A DNA stretch of 64,000 bases from Blattamonas nauphoetae (taxonomy: Eukaryota > Preaxostyla > Oxymonadida). Positions 17,231 through 27,627 of the stretch are shown here, piece by piece. Made by a program: the position numbers and the translations under genes. Positions within the stretch are counted from its first letter, which is position 1, and each line of letters begins with the position of its first letter. The notes beneath the pieces were generated by a model, which did not search any database, was not told the origin of the DNA, and saw nothing but the letters and a program-made list of their open reading frames with translations. The DNA lies in the NCBI GenBank assembly GCA_033064195.1, contig JARBJD010000026.1:186001-250000 (forward strand), in the 5' to 3' direction.

Positions 17231-18295
17231 ATGACATCTTTTGAAGCACTATATTCCTCCACTACTCCTTCTTCTGGCCATGATATTTCATCGCTCTACT
17301 TGCTATGTTCTCCAGATTGTTCTCCATTCCTGAATTGGGATGAACAGCAAATTGAATCCATCCACGAAAAGCCGGTGATATTTCGGTCACTCGTTGCCAC
17401 TGTGAAGTTCCAGCCTGCGCTTGATGTGTTTCTGGAATCGAAAGCAGTGAAATTCCTTGGTTCTTTGTTGGCTCCGGATCAAAACACAGTAGATGCTTTT
17501 CTCGGCAGCCTTGGACAAACCACCGATGAATCGTTGATACACTTCATCCAGTCCCTTCTGGTGCTCATTTCCTCACCCAGAAAAACAATTACCACCGCAG
17601 CAATGAAGATTCTCGAAAATCTGTTCAGGAAATGTTCACCAAAAAACCGATTTACCCTCGTCAAAGCTGATCTAATCCCTCAAATCATCATCTCCCTCAA
17701 TCCACTGTCTCTACCTTTTCCAGAAACTGTTGATATCCACACCTGTCTCATTTACACCATCTTCAAATGTTTCAGGCTCGCAACTCCACAAGGTTTGGAA
17801 GAACTCAAAATTGAAGATGAGAATGAACAACAAGCTGTACACAAGACGGTTTTCAAGCAAGTTATCACCCCTTCTAAGAAGTATATTTACCATCTGTGTG
17901 TGAACCGCTTTTCGATCGTCGATGGGGAACAATCTTCGGGATTCTTGCTTCTTCTTGCTATGCTCGTGGAAATGTGTCCTTTTTATAAACGGATAATTGA
18001 ATTGGTTCTGAATATGCCAGTCTTTCTCACGATTCCGAGTTGTCTCACATTCTTCGAAAATGAACGCTCGATCTGGATGATTTCGTTTTATATGACGGAT
18101 GCCCAGCGGAAATGGAACAAGAAAGGCGGAAACACGCGAGAGATGGGGAAATTCGTCCATCGAGTGCTGAGAATGGAGGGCTTCGAAGATGTGCTTGAGG
18201 GAAAGATACGAAACGACCGAAAGGAAATGAGAGGAGTATGGATTGTTGGCAAATCAGTAGCGTTGAACAACATGTGGGGCATGAACCTTCCATGA
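17231..18295 (+). CDS. Armadillo-like helical protein, intact family copy
   Basis: 354 residues from the ATG at 17231; the frame also opens at a TTG at 17219, which I reject. The order of conserved segments is shared by all family copies in this window: a short Ser-rich N-terminus, SPDCSPFLNWDE, FRSLVATVKFQPALDVFLE, helical repeats (ADLIPQIIISLNPLSL; ETVDIHTCLIYTI), a central acidic patch (IEDENEQQAVH), then KKYIYHLCVN, LTIPSCLTFFENERSIW and the C-terminal VLRMEGFEDVLE. The pattern is that of armadillo/HEAT helical repeats, probably a binding scaffold; no catalytic motif is visible. It is the most diverged of the complete copies. Its promoter motif is at the canonical distance. Confidence 0.82.
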   Translation: MTSFEALYSSTTPSSGHDISSLYLLCSPDCSPFLNWDEQQIESIHEKPVIFRSLVATVKFQPALDVFLESKAVKFLGSLLAPDQNTVDAFLGSLGQTTDESLIHFIQSLLVLISSPRKTITTAAMKILENLFRKCSPKNRFTLVKADLIPQIIISLNPLSLPFPETVDIHTCLIYTIFKCFRLATPQGLEELKIEDENEQQAVHKTVFKQVITPSKKYIYHLCVNRFSIVDGEQSSGFLLLLAMLVEMCPFYKRIIELVLNMPVFLTIPSCLTFFENERSIWMISFYMTDAQRKWNKKGGNTREMGKFVHRVLRMEGFEDVLEGKIRNDRKEMRGVWIVGKSVALNNMWGMNLP

Positions 18296-21200
18296 CGTGG
18301 ATAAAAACGGACAAGAACCAGTGAAGACTCGAACCATTTCTGACAGCTTTTGGACACCAAGCACTGTTTGTGTGTGATCGTTATCGGCTCTGACATCGCT
18401 TCATGATTTGGTTTGCCAGAACGATTGAGATTCTCTCTCACCAGTCACCCTCGATGGTCGCCACGCTCTCCTCCTCCTTCGCTCTCCACACTCAACCATC
18501 TCCCGCCTCTCTACCTCGTTTCTCCCGATCTCAACACCACTCTCTCGCTCTCTTGATTGGATGAGTGAGTGACCGACAATGAAGGATTCTCGAGCTGAGG
18601 AGCTCCCTTACCAGTCGCTCCTCACAAACCTTCAGCTCCCACTCCATTGAGATAAAGGTCAGTGAAGTGGCCCATAGGTCCTTTTATTCCAAATGGATTC
18701 AACTATTACTGATCTGTTTTCGTTTATAAAACCATCCATGCAACCCGCCAATACGTACTCAACAGATCAGACTCACTCAAATACTGCACAAAGTTAAGGA
18801 AAGCACGCAACAGTGATCACAAGTTCGAGCAAAGTCCATTGAAATACAATTGTGCTGAACTTACCAGAAAGTTTCCTACAAGTCAAGAGGAATGAATCAC
18901 CCGTTGCACAACTGACTCACTCGTTTCGAGAGATCAAAATAGCTACATTGATCATATTTCAGCTTTTCAACAAGACTCGCGTCAAACGGTCAAAAACTCC
19001 TTCATCCTTCTGAAAGATGGATGCAGTCGCCAACCGAGTGTCTTATTTGACAATATTTTGAAAAAAGCTGAAACACATACAGCCTACAACCATCAACTTT
19101 CCGAGTCGACAGCCTCGCACAACAATGATCGCTGTCGACATCATCGTTGTTTAGGATCGATCAGAAGCAACCATCACGCCACTAGTGCAGATCCACACCA
19201 AAGAGAGAACGTTCGAGAACACCCAGCAAGAAGAAAAACAGGAACATAGTTTTGGGGATGATCTGACGCTTCGCGTCTTGTTTCTCTCCCCTCTGCGTCT
19301 CTCTTGTATCAATCAGGATGGTATCATCAATTTCCCAGGAGTATTCTGACTTCCCGGGGCGGACTACCACAGTCAATCAAAATGCCTTCGGTCCTTCCGT
19401 CATCATCGACAATGTGCAGGATGATGTGATTGAACATCACTACCTCAAATCAACCAAAGAGTTCTCCAAAAAAAAACGATAAAAATAATGGACATCCTCA
19501 ATCAGCATCTCCCAATTCTCAAACGACACATCCAATCAAATTGAAGCTCCATGGGCGACTCACTATTCCAGGAAGAAACACTGAAAAACATAATTGACCC
19601 ATTGCTGCCGAATTCAATGTTAATGCGACGATGATTGATGAATAAAACGCCAACACCTGTCGTTGGGAAAATGGAGGAAAATGACGTTACTCGGGCTGTA
19701 TTCACCACAGATCTATAATGCAACAACTCTTAACTTGCTTCAGCTCATCGGGGTATCGTCGCAGCAGCACGATTTTTTCGTCATCGCGAAGGGAGATTCA
19801 GCAACTCGGATCGCCATCTCAGGCGCATTTGGCCGATATGATAATCATGGTTATGACCTTAGTGATGTCAGTGACAATGTCATACTATAACAAGACGTTG
19901 GCGGGAAAGGATCTTTCACAGATTCAAGAACCTCTTCGGATTCGGATGAGAGTTTCTCTACGCATGGAACACAAGCCTCTTTAGCGATCATGGAATGATC
20001 AAAAATTCATCGGTTTACAAGGGAGAAGCCCCCCTATCTAGATATCGACCTTGGATCGCGTTTTGAGTTTTCGCATTGGATTCTTCGATATAGTCAGACC
20101 ATGACGTGTTTGTGCGGTGTGAAGTGATGCGATACCATCAAGCAAGAGAGCATCATTCTCGAGGTTCCAACGATCGGAACCTCACACCGAAGGTTTCCAC
20201 AACTATTGAAGTTAGGTCTGACAGGGTGTGGAAGTCGTCCGTACGCTCCTCCCTTTCAACACTATCAACCTCGATGAGAGGGTACGTCAACACCTTCATC
20301 CAGAGATCCGGTGGGATGTACATTCTCTCCTGCAAGTTACCAGTACACACAATACGAAACTGAACTTGAGCTGGCTCATCTGAAGCAGTTCAACAAGACT
20401 AGAACCCTTCGCAATTCCAAAGATGATTGTTTCGTGTCGAGCACGACAGATGCAATGGCGAACGCACACAACTGCTACGGCTTCTACGAGCACAAGTGGA
20501 GTCTGTAGCCTGATCGTGCAAGTGAACACGACGACGAGCACAAGAACTTCTCCAACATGGATAGTACCCGTTCTTCGATTCGCGCCTTACTCCAACGAGT
20601 GTTGCCGACTCTCTCATGCTTGAAGTCGCAGTTCTTCAGCACCTTCTCATGGTACATTCCCATGTTTCCCTATCAGCAGCACCTTCATCATCACTGTCGA
20701 TGTTTGAATGTTGGAGACAGCGCGTAGAGGATCATGAATGACTCCACTGCATTCTCGCCACCAATTCCGTGCCGTTATCCTCATTCATCATCGTAGACGA
20801 CAGAACCAGACATGAGCTTGTCAAGCCTCTTCGTAGACGTCCCCCACATTCTCCCTTCCCTTTCATCAACTTCGTATCAGCCTCTCTCGAGTTGGCAATG
20901 TTTCCGTCGCTTTTATCTGGATTAGATGATTCAACTCAACCCATCTGTGACCCCGTTGAACGTCATCGACAGCTCACCTCAAGAAAACCGTTCTTTGAAT
21001 CGTCGGTGCGGCTCTGTGCTCGCCTTACACCCGAAATGATCGTGGTGAAACTGTCACTGGGAAATCAGGGAGGTTAATTCTCCCTAATGAACCTCAGAAC
21101 GATACAGTTTGAAAGTGACAAAGACTGCGCAGTTTATCGGGAAGTCTGCCAATCTGAACTTAGAATATCGGACTCAAACACCTTTGCGCAGCACTGAACA

Positions 21201-22150
21201 TATTCATCAATCGATCACGTGAATAGACTCGACGGACAAGAACACCATCACTCTTGTCTCCTCACCAGGGTGGCGGTGGATGGATGAAGCTTCGTCTTCT
21301 AATAGTGCCTCTCTTCGCATTATTCTATCATCGCGACAATCTTGTTGCATCTAAACATCGCCAAACACTGCGTCAAAACGGTCGCGATGGGAACTCCGAG
21401 CGGAGAGATTGGTACTTTCATTACCATCATCACTTCGAAGTTGAGCGAGACTTGCCATTTTTACACTGTGGGCGAGATGTCTTTTCACCCAGTTCGCTAC
21501 CCACACGTGTCAATTGGGAATACCACACCAACTTGTGTATTTCTCGAGATATACTGCCTCGAACCATCTCTTCCGCATTTCTTCATTTCATTACGCAATT
21601 TTTCAGTACTTTTTCTTCAAATTCTGACCTAAAAACAGCCAAAATGGGCAGATCTCCGATTATTTCAAAATAGTGTCATGATCCTGCTTGTTGAAAGAAA
21701 CTACTCGTGTCCGTCTTCAATCGACCCCGGAGTGTTCGATACGTGTCAGAATTTTCGATATCCCCCACATTTCCAACTTGTCACTTTATCTCGGCGTTTT
21801 CTCTGTAAATTACAAAGCGAAAGAGGTAATTCTCTCCACTTTATTGATCAAGTCTCTCTTTTTCAGATAAATCCGACATAAAATGCTCTTCTACGCTTCA
21901 GTGTTTTGTTTTTTGTCACATTGTGATTGTCATCACCTGATCTCGTAAATTCAAATGATCCATTAAAAATCGTGTCATAATCATAATCAAAATGTTGTGC
22001 TCGGTCATTCTTCACACTTTGATCAAAATGCAGGATGAAATGGTCGTTTCAGACAAAAGACGACTTTTTTTCACTATCACATCTTTTTGATTTGAAAATG
22101 GATTCGTATTCACTTAAAAATACGTTTTATGTGAAATGATCTGAATAAAA
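18296..22150. other. Decayed stretch with unclassified coding remnants
   Basis: The first ~120 bp match sequence downstream of the other armadillo-like copies (compare 35030-35105). Beyond that, several short plus-strand frames (around 19.3, 19.7-19.9, 20.1-20.6 and 20.8-21.1 kb) have protein-like composition but are broken many times. I recognise no family. An old mobile or virus-like element is possible but unproven, and I found no terminal repeats. No RNA gene seen. Confidence 0.3.
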
Positions 22151-22208
22151 CGAGTATTCAGATGTGAATGACAGTCTTGGTGAATTTGGAACCCTGCTGC
22201 CGCTCTGC

Positions 22209-22406
22209 TCAACCGACGATGATGTCCGACCACTCGCTGATCCCATTTCCCACAATCACCATTTGTCTCTCGTCATTTTTCGGATGCGTGGTGGATTGTG
22301 GATATGCTCGACGAAATGAAGGATGCCAGCTCGCATCCTGAAAATGAAGAATTGTGGTCGGCGAATGGAACAGGGCGTTGTGGTGGTTGTGAATGAAATT
22401 GACCAT
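22209..22406 (-). pseudogene. Unrecognised coding fragment
   Basis: A minus-strand frame ending VGNGISEWSDIIVG has plausible protein composition and ends about 110 bp from a transposon boundary. It lacks a convincing start and resembles nothing I can name. The host piece to its right (22407-22516) continues in other frames. Confidence 0.25.
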
Positions 22407-22516
22407 GACCTTTCCCTTCTTCTTCGCCAGAACGCTGCCAGAACACGATTGTCAGGATGTCCACAGCTCCTCTCTCCTCATCCTTCGTTTGTGATGACGT
22501 TATGATTGGAACATGT

Positions 22517-23444
22517 GGCATGGGTTCGGATGGTAGGTCGAAGTTCGGATCGTAGGTCTTTCTCCTTTTTCATGCTAAATTGAAGAGTTCAAAATGCAGA
22601 AAGATCACGATACAGTGACCAGGGTGAAAATACACACGATTTGAAAATTTCATCCATTCATAAATTCAACTCGATGGAACAGATGATCAACCTGCTGATT
22701 CAAAGTTTGTCACTTTTCTGTTCCTATGAGATGATACTGACAATAAACGTCAAATATTCACATTTAATTGATGATTTAATGGAGGATTGCGACATGATGA
22801 GTGAAAATTGGAGAGATGAGAAATGAAAACGAAACACTTTCGTGATGGGTCAAAATTTCGTTTTTCTTTCTCATTGTCAATTCATCATGTGAATTATAGA
22901 AATATCACGCCTTAAAGGTGAATTTGAAGGGAATGTAATATGTAAAAAAGAGATGTACAACATAGTCGAAGCAGAATCGATGATCAATGTATCATCCACA
23001 GATTTGACACTATATCTTGCTCGATTCCTAACTTTCACCCTCAATGTCACTCATTTATAGCATATTAACTGCATTTTCCGTTTTATGATCCAGTTTGACG
23101 ACTAGAAATAGAAAAGCGAGTCAACTTGAAAGTGGACAGATCTGACTATCAAGGATATTTCGTCAACATTAGTCACACAAATCTCGACCATTTTGATACG
23201 ATGTTTAATATATGTTCCCTTTCACTCTTCCTTCATTTGTTGCTCTCTCATTTTTTTGTGAAAACGAGTTGAAAACAAGTAGATCAGAGTCAAACAGTAA
23301 AACATGTCGTCAATTTCATCTTCACAACACCCAAAAATGCGTCTCAATCCATTTCATCCCAATGACCTACCTGCCGAACTCAGACCTACATTCCGAACCT
23401 TTGACCTACATGCCGAACTTCAACCTACGTACCGAACCCATGCC
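22517..23444. mobile_element. 928 bp non-autonomous TIR element, copy 1
   Basis: It begins GGCATGGGTTCGG and ends CCGAACCCATGCC, and is flanked by the 8 bp duplication GAACATGT (22509-22516 and 23445-23452). Short tandem repeats of the type TTCGGTATGTAGG sit just inside the ends. It has no transposase frame. It is homologous to copy 2 (23465-24391), which is inverted relative to it. The 8 bp duplication suggests hAT-like integration. Confidence 0.87.
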
Positions 23445-23464
23445 GAACATGTTGACCGAAGTTG

Positions 23465-24391
23465 GGCATGGGTTCGGTATGTAGGGCCTGGTTCGGAACG
23501 TAGGGCACAGGTTCGGTATGTAGGGTCTGGTTCGGTATGTAGGGCACGGAGATGATGTGAGACGAATTGAGTTTTCAAGGGTAGTGACGATGATATTGTG
23601 GTCTGGTTTTGTTCTTTGACTCTGATCTGGTGCAATTCTCTTCTTTCTCAACAAAAAGGTGAGAGAAACAAATGAATGAAGAGTGAAATGGAAAATATAT
23701 GAAAATCCACATCAAAGTGGTCGAGATTTTTCTGTCCAGTGCTGACAACATCTCCTTGATTGTTAGATCTGTCAACTTTCAGGTCAACTCGCTTTTGAGT
23801 TTCTAGTCGTCAAACTGAATCATGAAACGGATAATCCAGTTTAGATGAGAACAATAAGTGAAATTGAGAAAGATTATATGAAATTGAGTCAGATCCACTG
23901 CCAGATCTGTCCTTCCAAGAAAAGGCCTCAATTCTCCTTCGAGTATGGTGTACTTCTCTTTTTAATATATTACGTTCCCTTTAAACTCACATGTTAGTTG
24001 TGATATTTCAATGATTCACATGATGAGATGAAAATGAGAAAGAAAACGTCAATTCTGACCCATCACACAATTGTGTCGGTTTCATTTCTTAACAATCAAA
24101 TTTCAATTTATCATGTCTCCTTCTACCTTTAAATCATCAATTGAATGTGATTGTTTGACGGTAGTTGTTCATATCTTATCATAGAAACAGAAAAGCGACA
24201 AACTTTGAATGTGTAGGTTGATCCTCTGTTCCATCGAGTTGAACTCATGATCGCATAAAATTCTCAGATAGTGTGTAACTTCTCGGTATTCACTGTATCG
24301 TGATATTTCTGCATTTTAGACTGCCAAACTTAGCTTGAAAAACCAGAAAGACCTACGTTCCGAACCTGGCCCTACGTTCCGAACCCATGCC
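23465..24391. mobile_element. 927 bp non-autonomous TIR element, copy 2 (inverted)
   Basis: It has the same ends as copy 1 (GGCATGGGTTCGG and its complement) and its own 8 bp duplication, CGAAGTTG (23457-23464 and 24392-24399). The two insertions are therefore independent, and only 20 bp apart. Subterminal repeats match TTCGGTATGTAGG with variants. The two copies together form an imperfect palindrome of about 1.87 kb. Confidence 0.87.
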
Positions 24392-24693
24392 CGAAGTTGA
24401 TAGACACATCATCGTGCCATCGAAAAAGAGGAGCCTTTTCGTCAGTCTGACAGGAGTCTTCTTGTTGTGTCCTTGCACGGAGCGAAACAATGACATGCAC
24501 ACAAATTAGACTAGAACTACACTGGCACACCTTTATGTCGTCGTCTGAAACGGCTTCTTCGCATCAATTGTTCGTTCTCTGTCCAAACTTCCTCTTCATT
24601 CATCGATTGTCCCACTTGTTCTGATTTACTATTAGTTTCTTCCTTTTGGTTAAATTTTTCATTTCTATCTCATTGGTTCAACTGTTGTTCTGA

Positions 24694-24704
24694 CCCATAA
24701 CGAG
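24694..24704 (+). promoter_or_regulatory. CCCATAACGAG element 35 bp before the ATG at 24729
   Basis: This is an exact motif copy. Upstream and downstream sequence (TCTGAC before; AGACA and CACTGAATCC after) is shared with the copies at 33892, 40229 and 52149. Confidence 0.7.
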
Positions 24705-24728
24705 AGACAAAACACTGAATCCTGTTGA

Positions 24729-25802
24729 ATGATGACTTTAAACGAGAAGATGTCTCCATCCGCTGATTATCCTTGCTCTGGTATCTCTTCTCACTGCTTG
24801 TCATATTCTCCAGATTGTTCTGCTTTCCTTAATTGGGATGAAGAAGAAATTGAAACAGATAGCGAAAAAGGGGTTGTATTTCGATCTCTTGTTGCCACTG
24901 TGAAGTTACAGTCTGCATTTGATGACTCTCTGAAAGCGAAAGCGGTGAAATTCCTCCGATACGTGACTCCGTGGAATCCAAAATCAGTCAGTGTTTTGCT
25001 CGGCAGCTTTGGGCGAACCACTACGGAATCTTTGACAACCTTCGTACAGTGCATTGGGATGCTCGTTTCATCACCCAGTAAGATCATCACCACAACAGCA
25101 ATGAAGATAGTTAGACATCTGATTTTGTACTGTCATTCAAAAATCCTCCATCCCCTCGTCAAAGCTGATCTGATCCCTCAACTCATCACATCACTCAATC
25201 CACTGTCTCTCCATTTTCCAGAAACTGTTGATATCCACACAAGTCTCATTTACACCATCGACAACTGTTTCACACTCGCAACTCCACAAGGTTTGAAAGA
25301 ACTCGAAATTGATGATGAGAATGAACAGCAAGCTGTTCACGAGACGGTTTTACAGCAAGTTGTGGCTCCTTCGGAACAGTATATCCGTCAGTTATGCGTC
25401 AACCGCCGTTCGATCGTCGATGGGGGACTATCCGAGAATTTTTTGTCTCTCTTTGTTGGCCTTCTCCGAATATGTCCATATTATCAACGGACGCTGGAAT
25501 TTATTCTTCATCTACCAATATTTCTCACAATTCCGAGTTGTCTCACGTTCATCGGCAATGATCTCTCAGTCTGGGCTTTTCTGATGCGCATGAGCTTTAC
25601 TCAGCAGAGATGGAACGAAAAAGGCGGAAAAGGGCGACAGATTTGGAAGACAGTCGATCGAATGTTGAGAATGGAGGGCTTCAAAGATGTGATTGAAGAA
25701 AAGCTGCTAAACGACAAAACGGAAGACTCAGGGCGCTGGATAGTTACCAACTCGATTGCGTGGAATAACCAGCTCGGCATGAACCTTCCGGAACAGGAAT
25801 AG
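24729..25802 (+). CDS. Armadillo-like helical protein, intact family copy
   Basis: 357 residues; the start is a double ATG (MMTLNEKMSP). The paralogues read MTTLNEK, so either ATG could serve. It has the family layout: SPDCSAFLNWDEEE, FRSLVATVKLQSAFDDSL, helical repeats with ADLIPQLITSLNPLSL and ETVDIHTSLIYTI, then APSEQYIRQLCVNR, CPYYQRTLEFILHLP, LTIPSCLTFIGND and MLRMEGFKDVIEEKL, ending GMNLPEQE and TAG. It lies just upstream of the tandem array and is oriented like the array copies. Its 3' flank carries a shortened piece of the array unit. Confidence 0.85.
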   Translation: MMTLNEKMSPSADYPCSGISSHCLSYSPDCSAFLNWDEEEIETDSEKGVVFRSLVATVKLQSAFDDSLKAKAVKFLRYVTPWNPKSVSVLLGSFGRTTTESLTTFVQCIGMLVSSPSKIITTTAMKIVRHLILYCHSKILHPLVKADLIPQLITSLNPLSLHFPETVDIHTSLIYTIDNCFTLATPQGLKELEIDDENEQQAVHETVLQQVVAPSEQYIRQLCVNRRSIVDGGLSENFLSLFVGLLRICPYYQRTLEFILHLPIFLTIPSCLTFIGNDLSVWAFLMRMSFTQQRWNEKGGKGRQIWKTVDRMLRMEGFKDVIEEKLLNDKTEDSGRWIVTNSIAWNNQLGMNLPEQE

Positions 25803-26419
25803 ACTCAGAAATGAACCAGCGAACAACCAACCAACCCAGAACCCTTCGCTCTCCACTCTCAACCATCTCCCGCACACCTTCATAATTAACACACGCTTTC
25901 CACAATCTGCTCCGACATGATTTTGCGACGACTTGAACAAGAGTGAAAGAGGAGTCGCTGGACAAGGACCAAAGAACTAACCCTTCAAATCAAAAAAAGA
26001 AAGCTTCGAACGGAATCCCTCAAACCCAGTCAACAATTAATGTGGGATGGCATGGATAGACACTGTCCGAATCCTCCTTCGCAACCGCTCTTGCACTGCT
26101 CTTTTGTGGAAGACATTGCGTTGACGGATGGATGGTGACAATTGATGGGAGTTTGTGCTTTCGCGATTGTTTGGAGATTGTTCCCTCAACTGGATGTCTC
26201 TTGATGATAGATCGCGATGATGAGATGAGATTTTCGAGTCCATCCCTCTTCCATCGTCGTCGTCGACTCTTCGGAAAGACAGAAGGGTTCACAAAGCTTC
26301 TTCATCCACCCCAACCCATCCCTCGTCCTTCTCCCACTCGAAAGGAGATGTAGACATTTTCGGACTTCGCTGAAACTCCCGTCCAATTCTTGCCGTCTGC
26401 GATGCACCTTTTCGTTATA
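25803..26419. other. Shortened remnant of the array-unit spacer
   Basis: Parts of this stretch match the downstream cassette of the array units. Around 26080-26250 it resembles 35130-35300, and at its right end GTCTGCGATGCACCTTTTCG matches the unit boundary at 37680-37700 and 51048-51066. The bulk of the cassette is missing. No intact gene is visible; the frame at 26132-26353 is not convincing. Confidence 0.45.
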
Positions 26420-27423
26420 GGGGGTGAACTAATTCTGTCCCCGCAGGTTTTCTCTGTATCGAAGGTGTGACCAGCACTGATTTTTTCATCAATGTCTTAC
26501 ACATAGCCAATTCATGTTTATGTCAGAATTTTCTATTTTTTGTGCTACAGATCTCTCAATTCAGACATTTCTGATTGTGATTTACGAATATTTTCTTCTG
26601 TGTGAAACTTCGACAGAAATACATTAACTATAGGAGTTCTTTTCAACTCTTTTCTCGTGATGTGCTCTAAAAAATGCACATAAAGAGCTCCATTCACGGT
26701 GGTCGTGGAAAAAAGAAAAGTCGATCTCTTTTCGTTCGAAGGTTGGTATAGCGTGGTCGATCATAAATATCACGTAGGAGGCCTTCTTATAATCTGAAAA
26801 GTCCTGAAATAAGAAAATGAGACTTGAATCGAAGCCACTGTCAAGATCCACGACAATGGGGATGAAAACTCTAACCACGGTAGAAATTTCAATCTTCCAT
26901 TGAAACGTGTATTTCTTCACTATTATCCAGAAATGAAAACTGATTTTGATAAAAGAAAATCGCAATACCTTTCCTGAGGATCGAAAGAGATAGTGAACGA
27001 GAGGACATATGATTTCATTGAAATCGATTGTCTACAAAAAATTGTCAAATTCTATGCATTTTGAGAGCAATTATTTGAATAATGATGAGGATAGACATCT
27101 AGGAATCTGTCCTGTCATCCATTGCATGGATCCTCCATTTGACTTTAATAGGATTGATCTTCGTTCGTTATTCACAAATTCGAGTTTTTTGAATCTCGAT
27201 GAATCCGTTTGATCAACATTCTTTCCTGGAAAAGTGAGAATTGAAAGAGAATTGTCTGTCTGAGATCTCATTTTTCCTGAAAGTATCGAATTAAGTCGTA
27301 ATGATGTAAAATGAAAACAATAATCGATGTACCGACTATGTGTAAGCTTTATACTTGTATTGTTTGTTGCATCCCTTCCCTACATATTGAGAAAGTTGGA
27401 GGGGACATAATTAGTTCACCCCC
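26420..27423. mobile_element. 1.0 kb TA-flanked element, possibly Tc1/mariner-like
   Basis: The ends are inverted repeats GGGGGTGAACTAATT (then C or A, then TGTCCCC), flanked on both sides by TATA, so the duplication is TA or TATA. The element sits at the unit boundary that is uninterrupted at 37690. A minus-strand frame (26965-26624, 113 residues) has IFMIDHAIPT, which weakly recalls the second-aspartate DNAPxHT motif of Tc1/mariner transposases. Several breaks make it non-functional. The superfamily is tentative. Confidence 0.65.
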
Positions 27424-27627
27424 TATAGGAGTGATGATCCGAGGCATCGCTGTTCCGCTCACTGTCATCTCAGTCACCTTGCCTCGTTCGCCGATGGATC
27501 TGGATCTTCGACAGACTCCATCCCGTCCATTGGGGTGCTGATCTCGTCTGCTGGTCAGATCGTCACCAACCCAACGATGCTCTCCCTCAAACTCATCGCT
27601 CGACACTGTCCTGAACGTCTCCAACTG
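27424..27627 (+). pseudogene. Armadillo-like fragment at the start of array unit 1
   Basis: The sequence reads PSIGVLISSAGQIVTNPTML and HCPERLQL, resembling the repeat core of the armadillo-like genes (the GKLVSFANNAITTAAMKML segment). Homologous fragments occur at 37694-38020 and 51058-51330. The element at 27628 cuts it off, and its continuation (GAAACTCGCCGAAAG) resumes at 31933. Confidence 0.5.

Noticed and set aside
23350-23545. CRISPR-like array of CCTAC/CCGAAC repeats
   Set aside because: The units are short, degenerate, occur in both orientations and belong to the subterminal repeats of two transposons. The context is eukaryotic and no cas-like gene is present.
22517-24391. One 1.87 kb foldback element
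   Set aside because: Each half has its own perfect 8 bp target duplication and complete ends, so these are two insertions.
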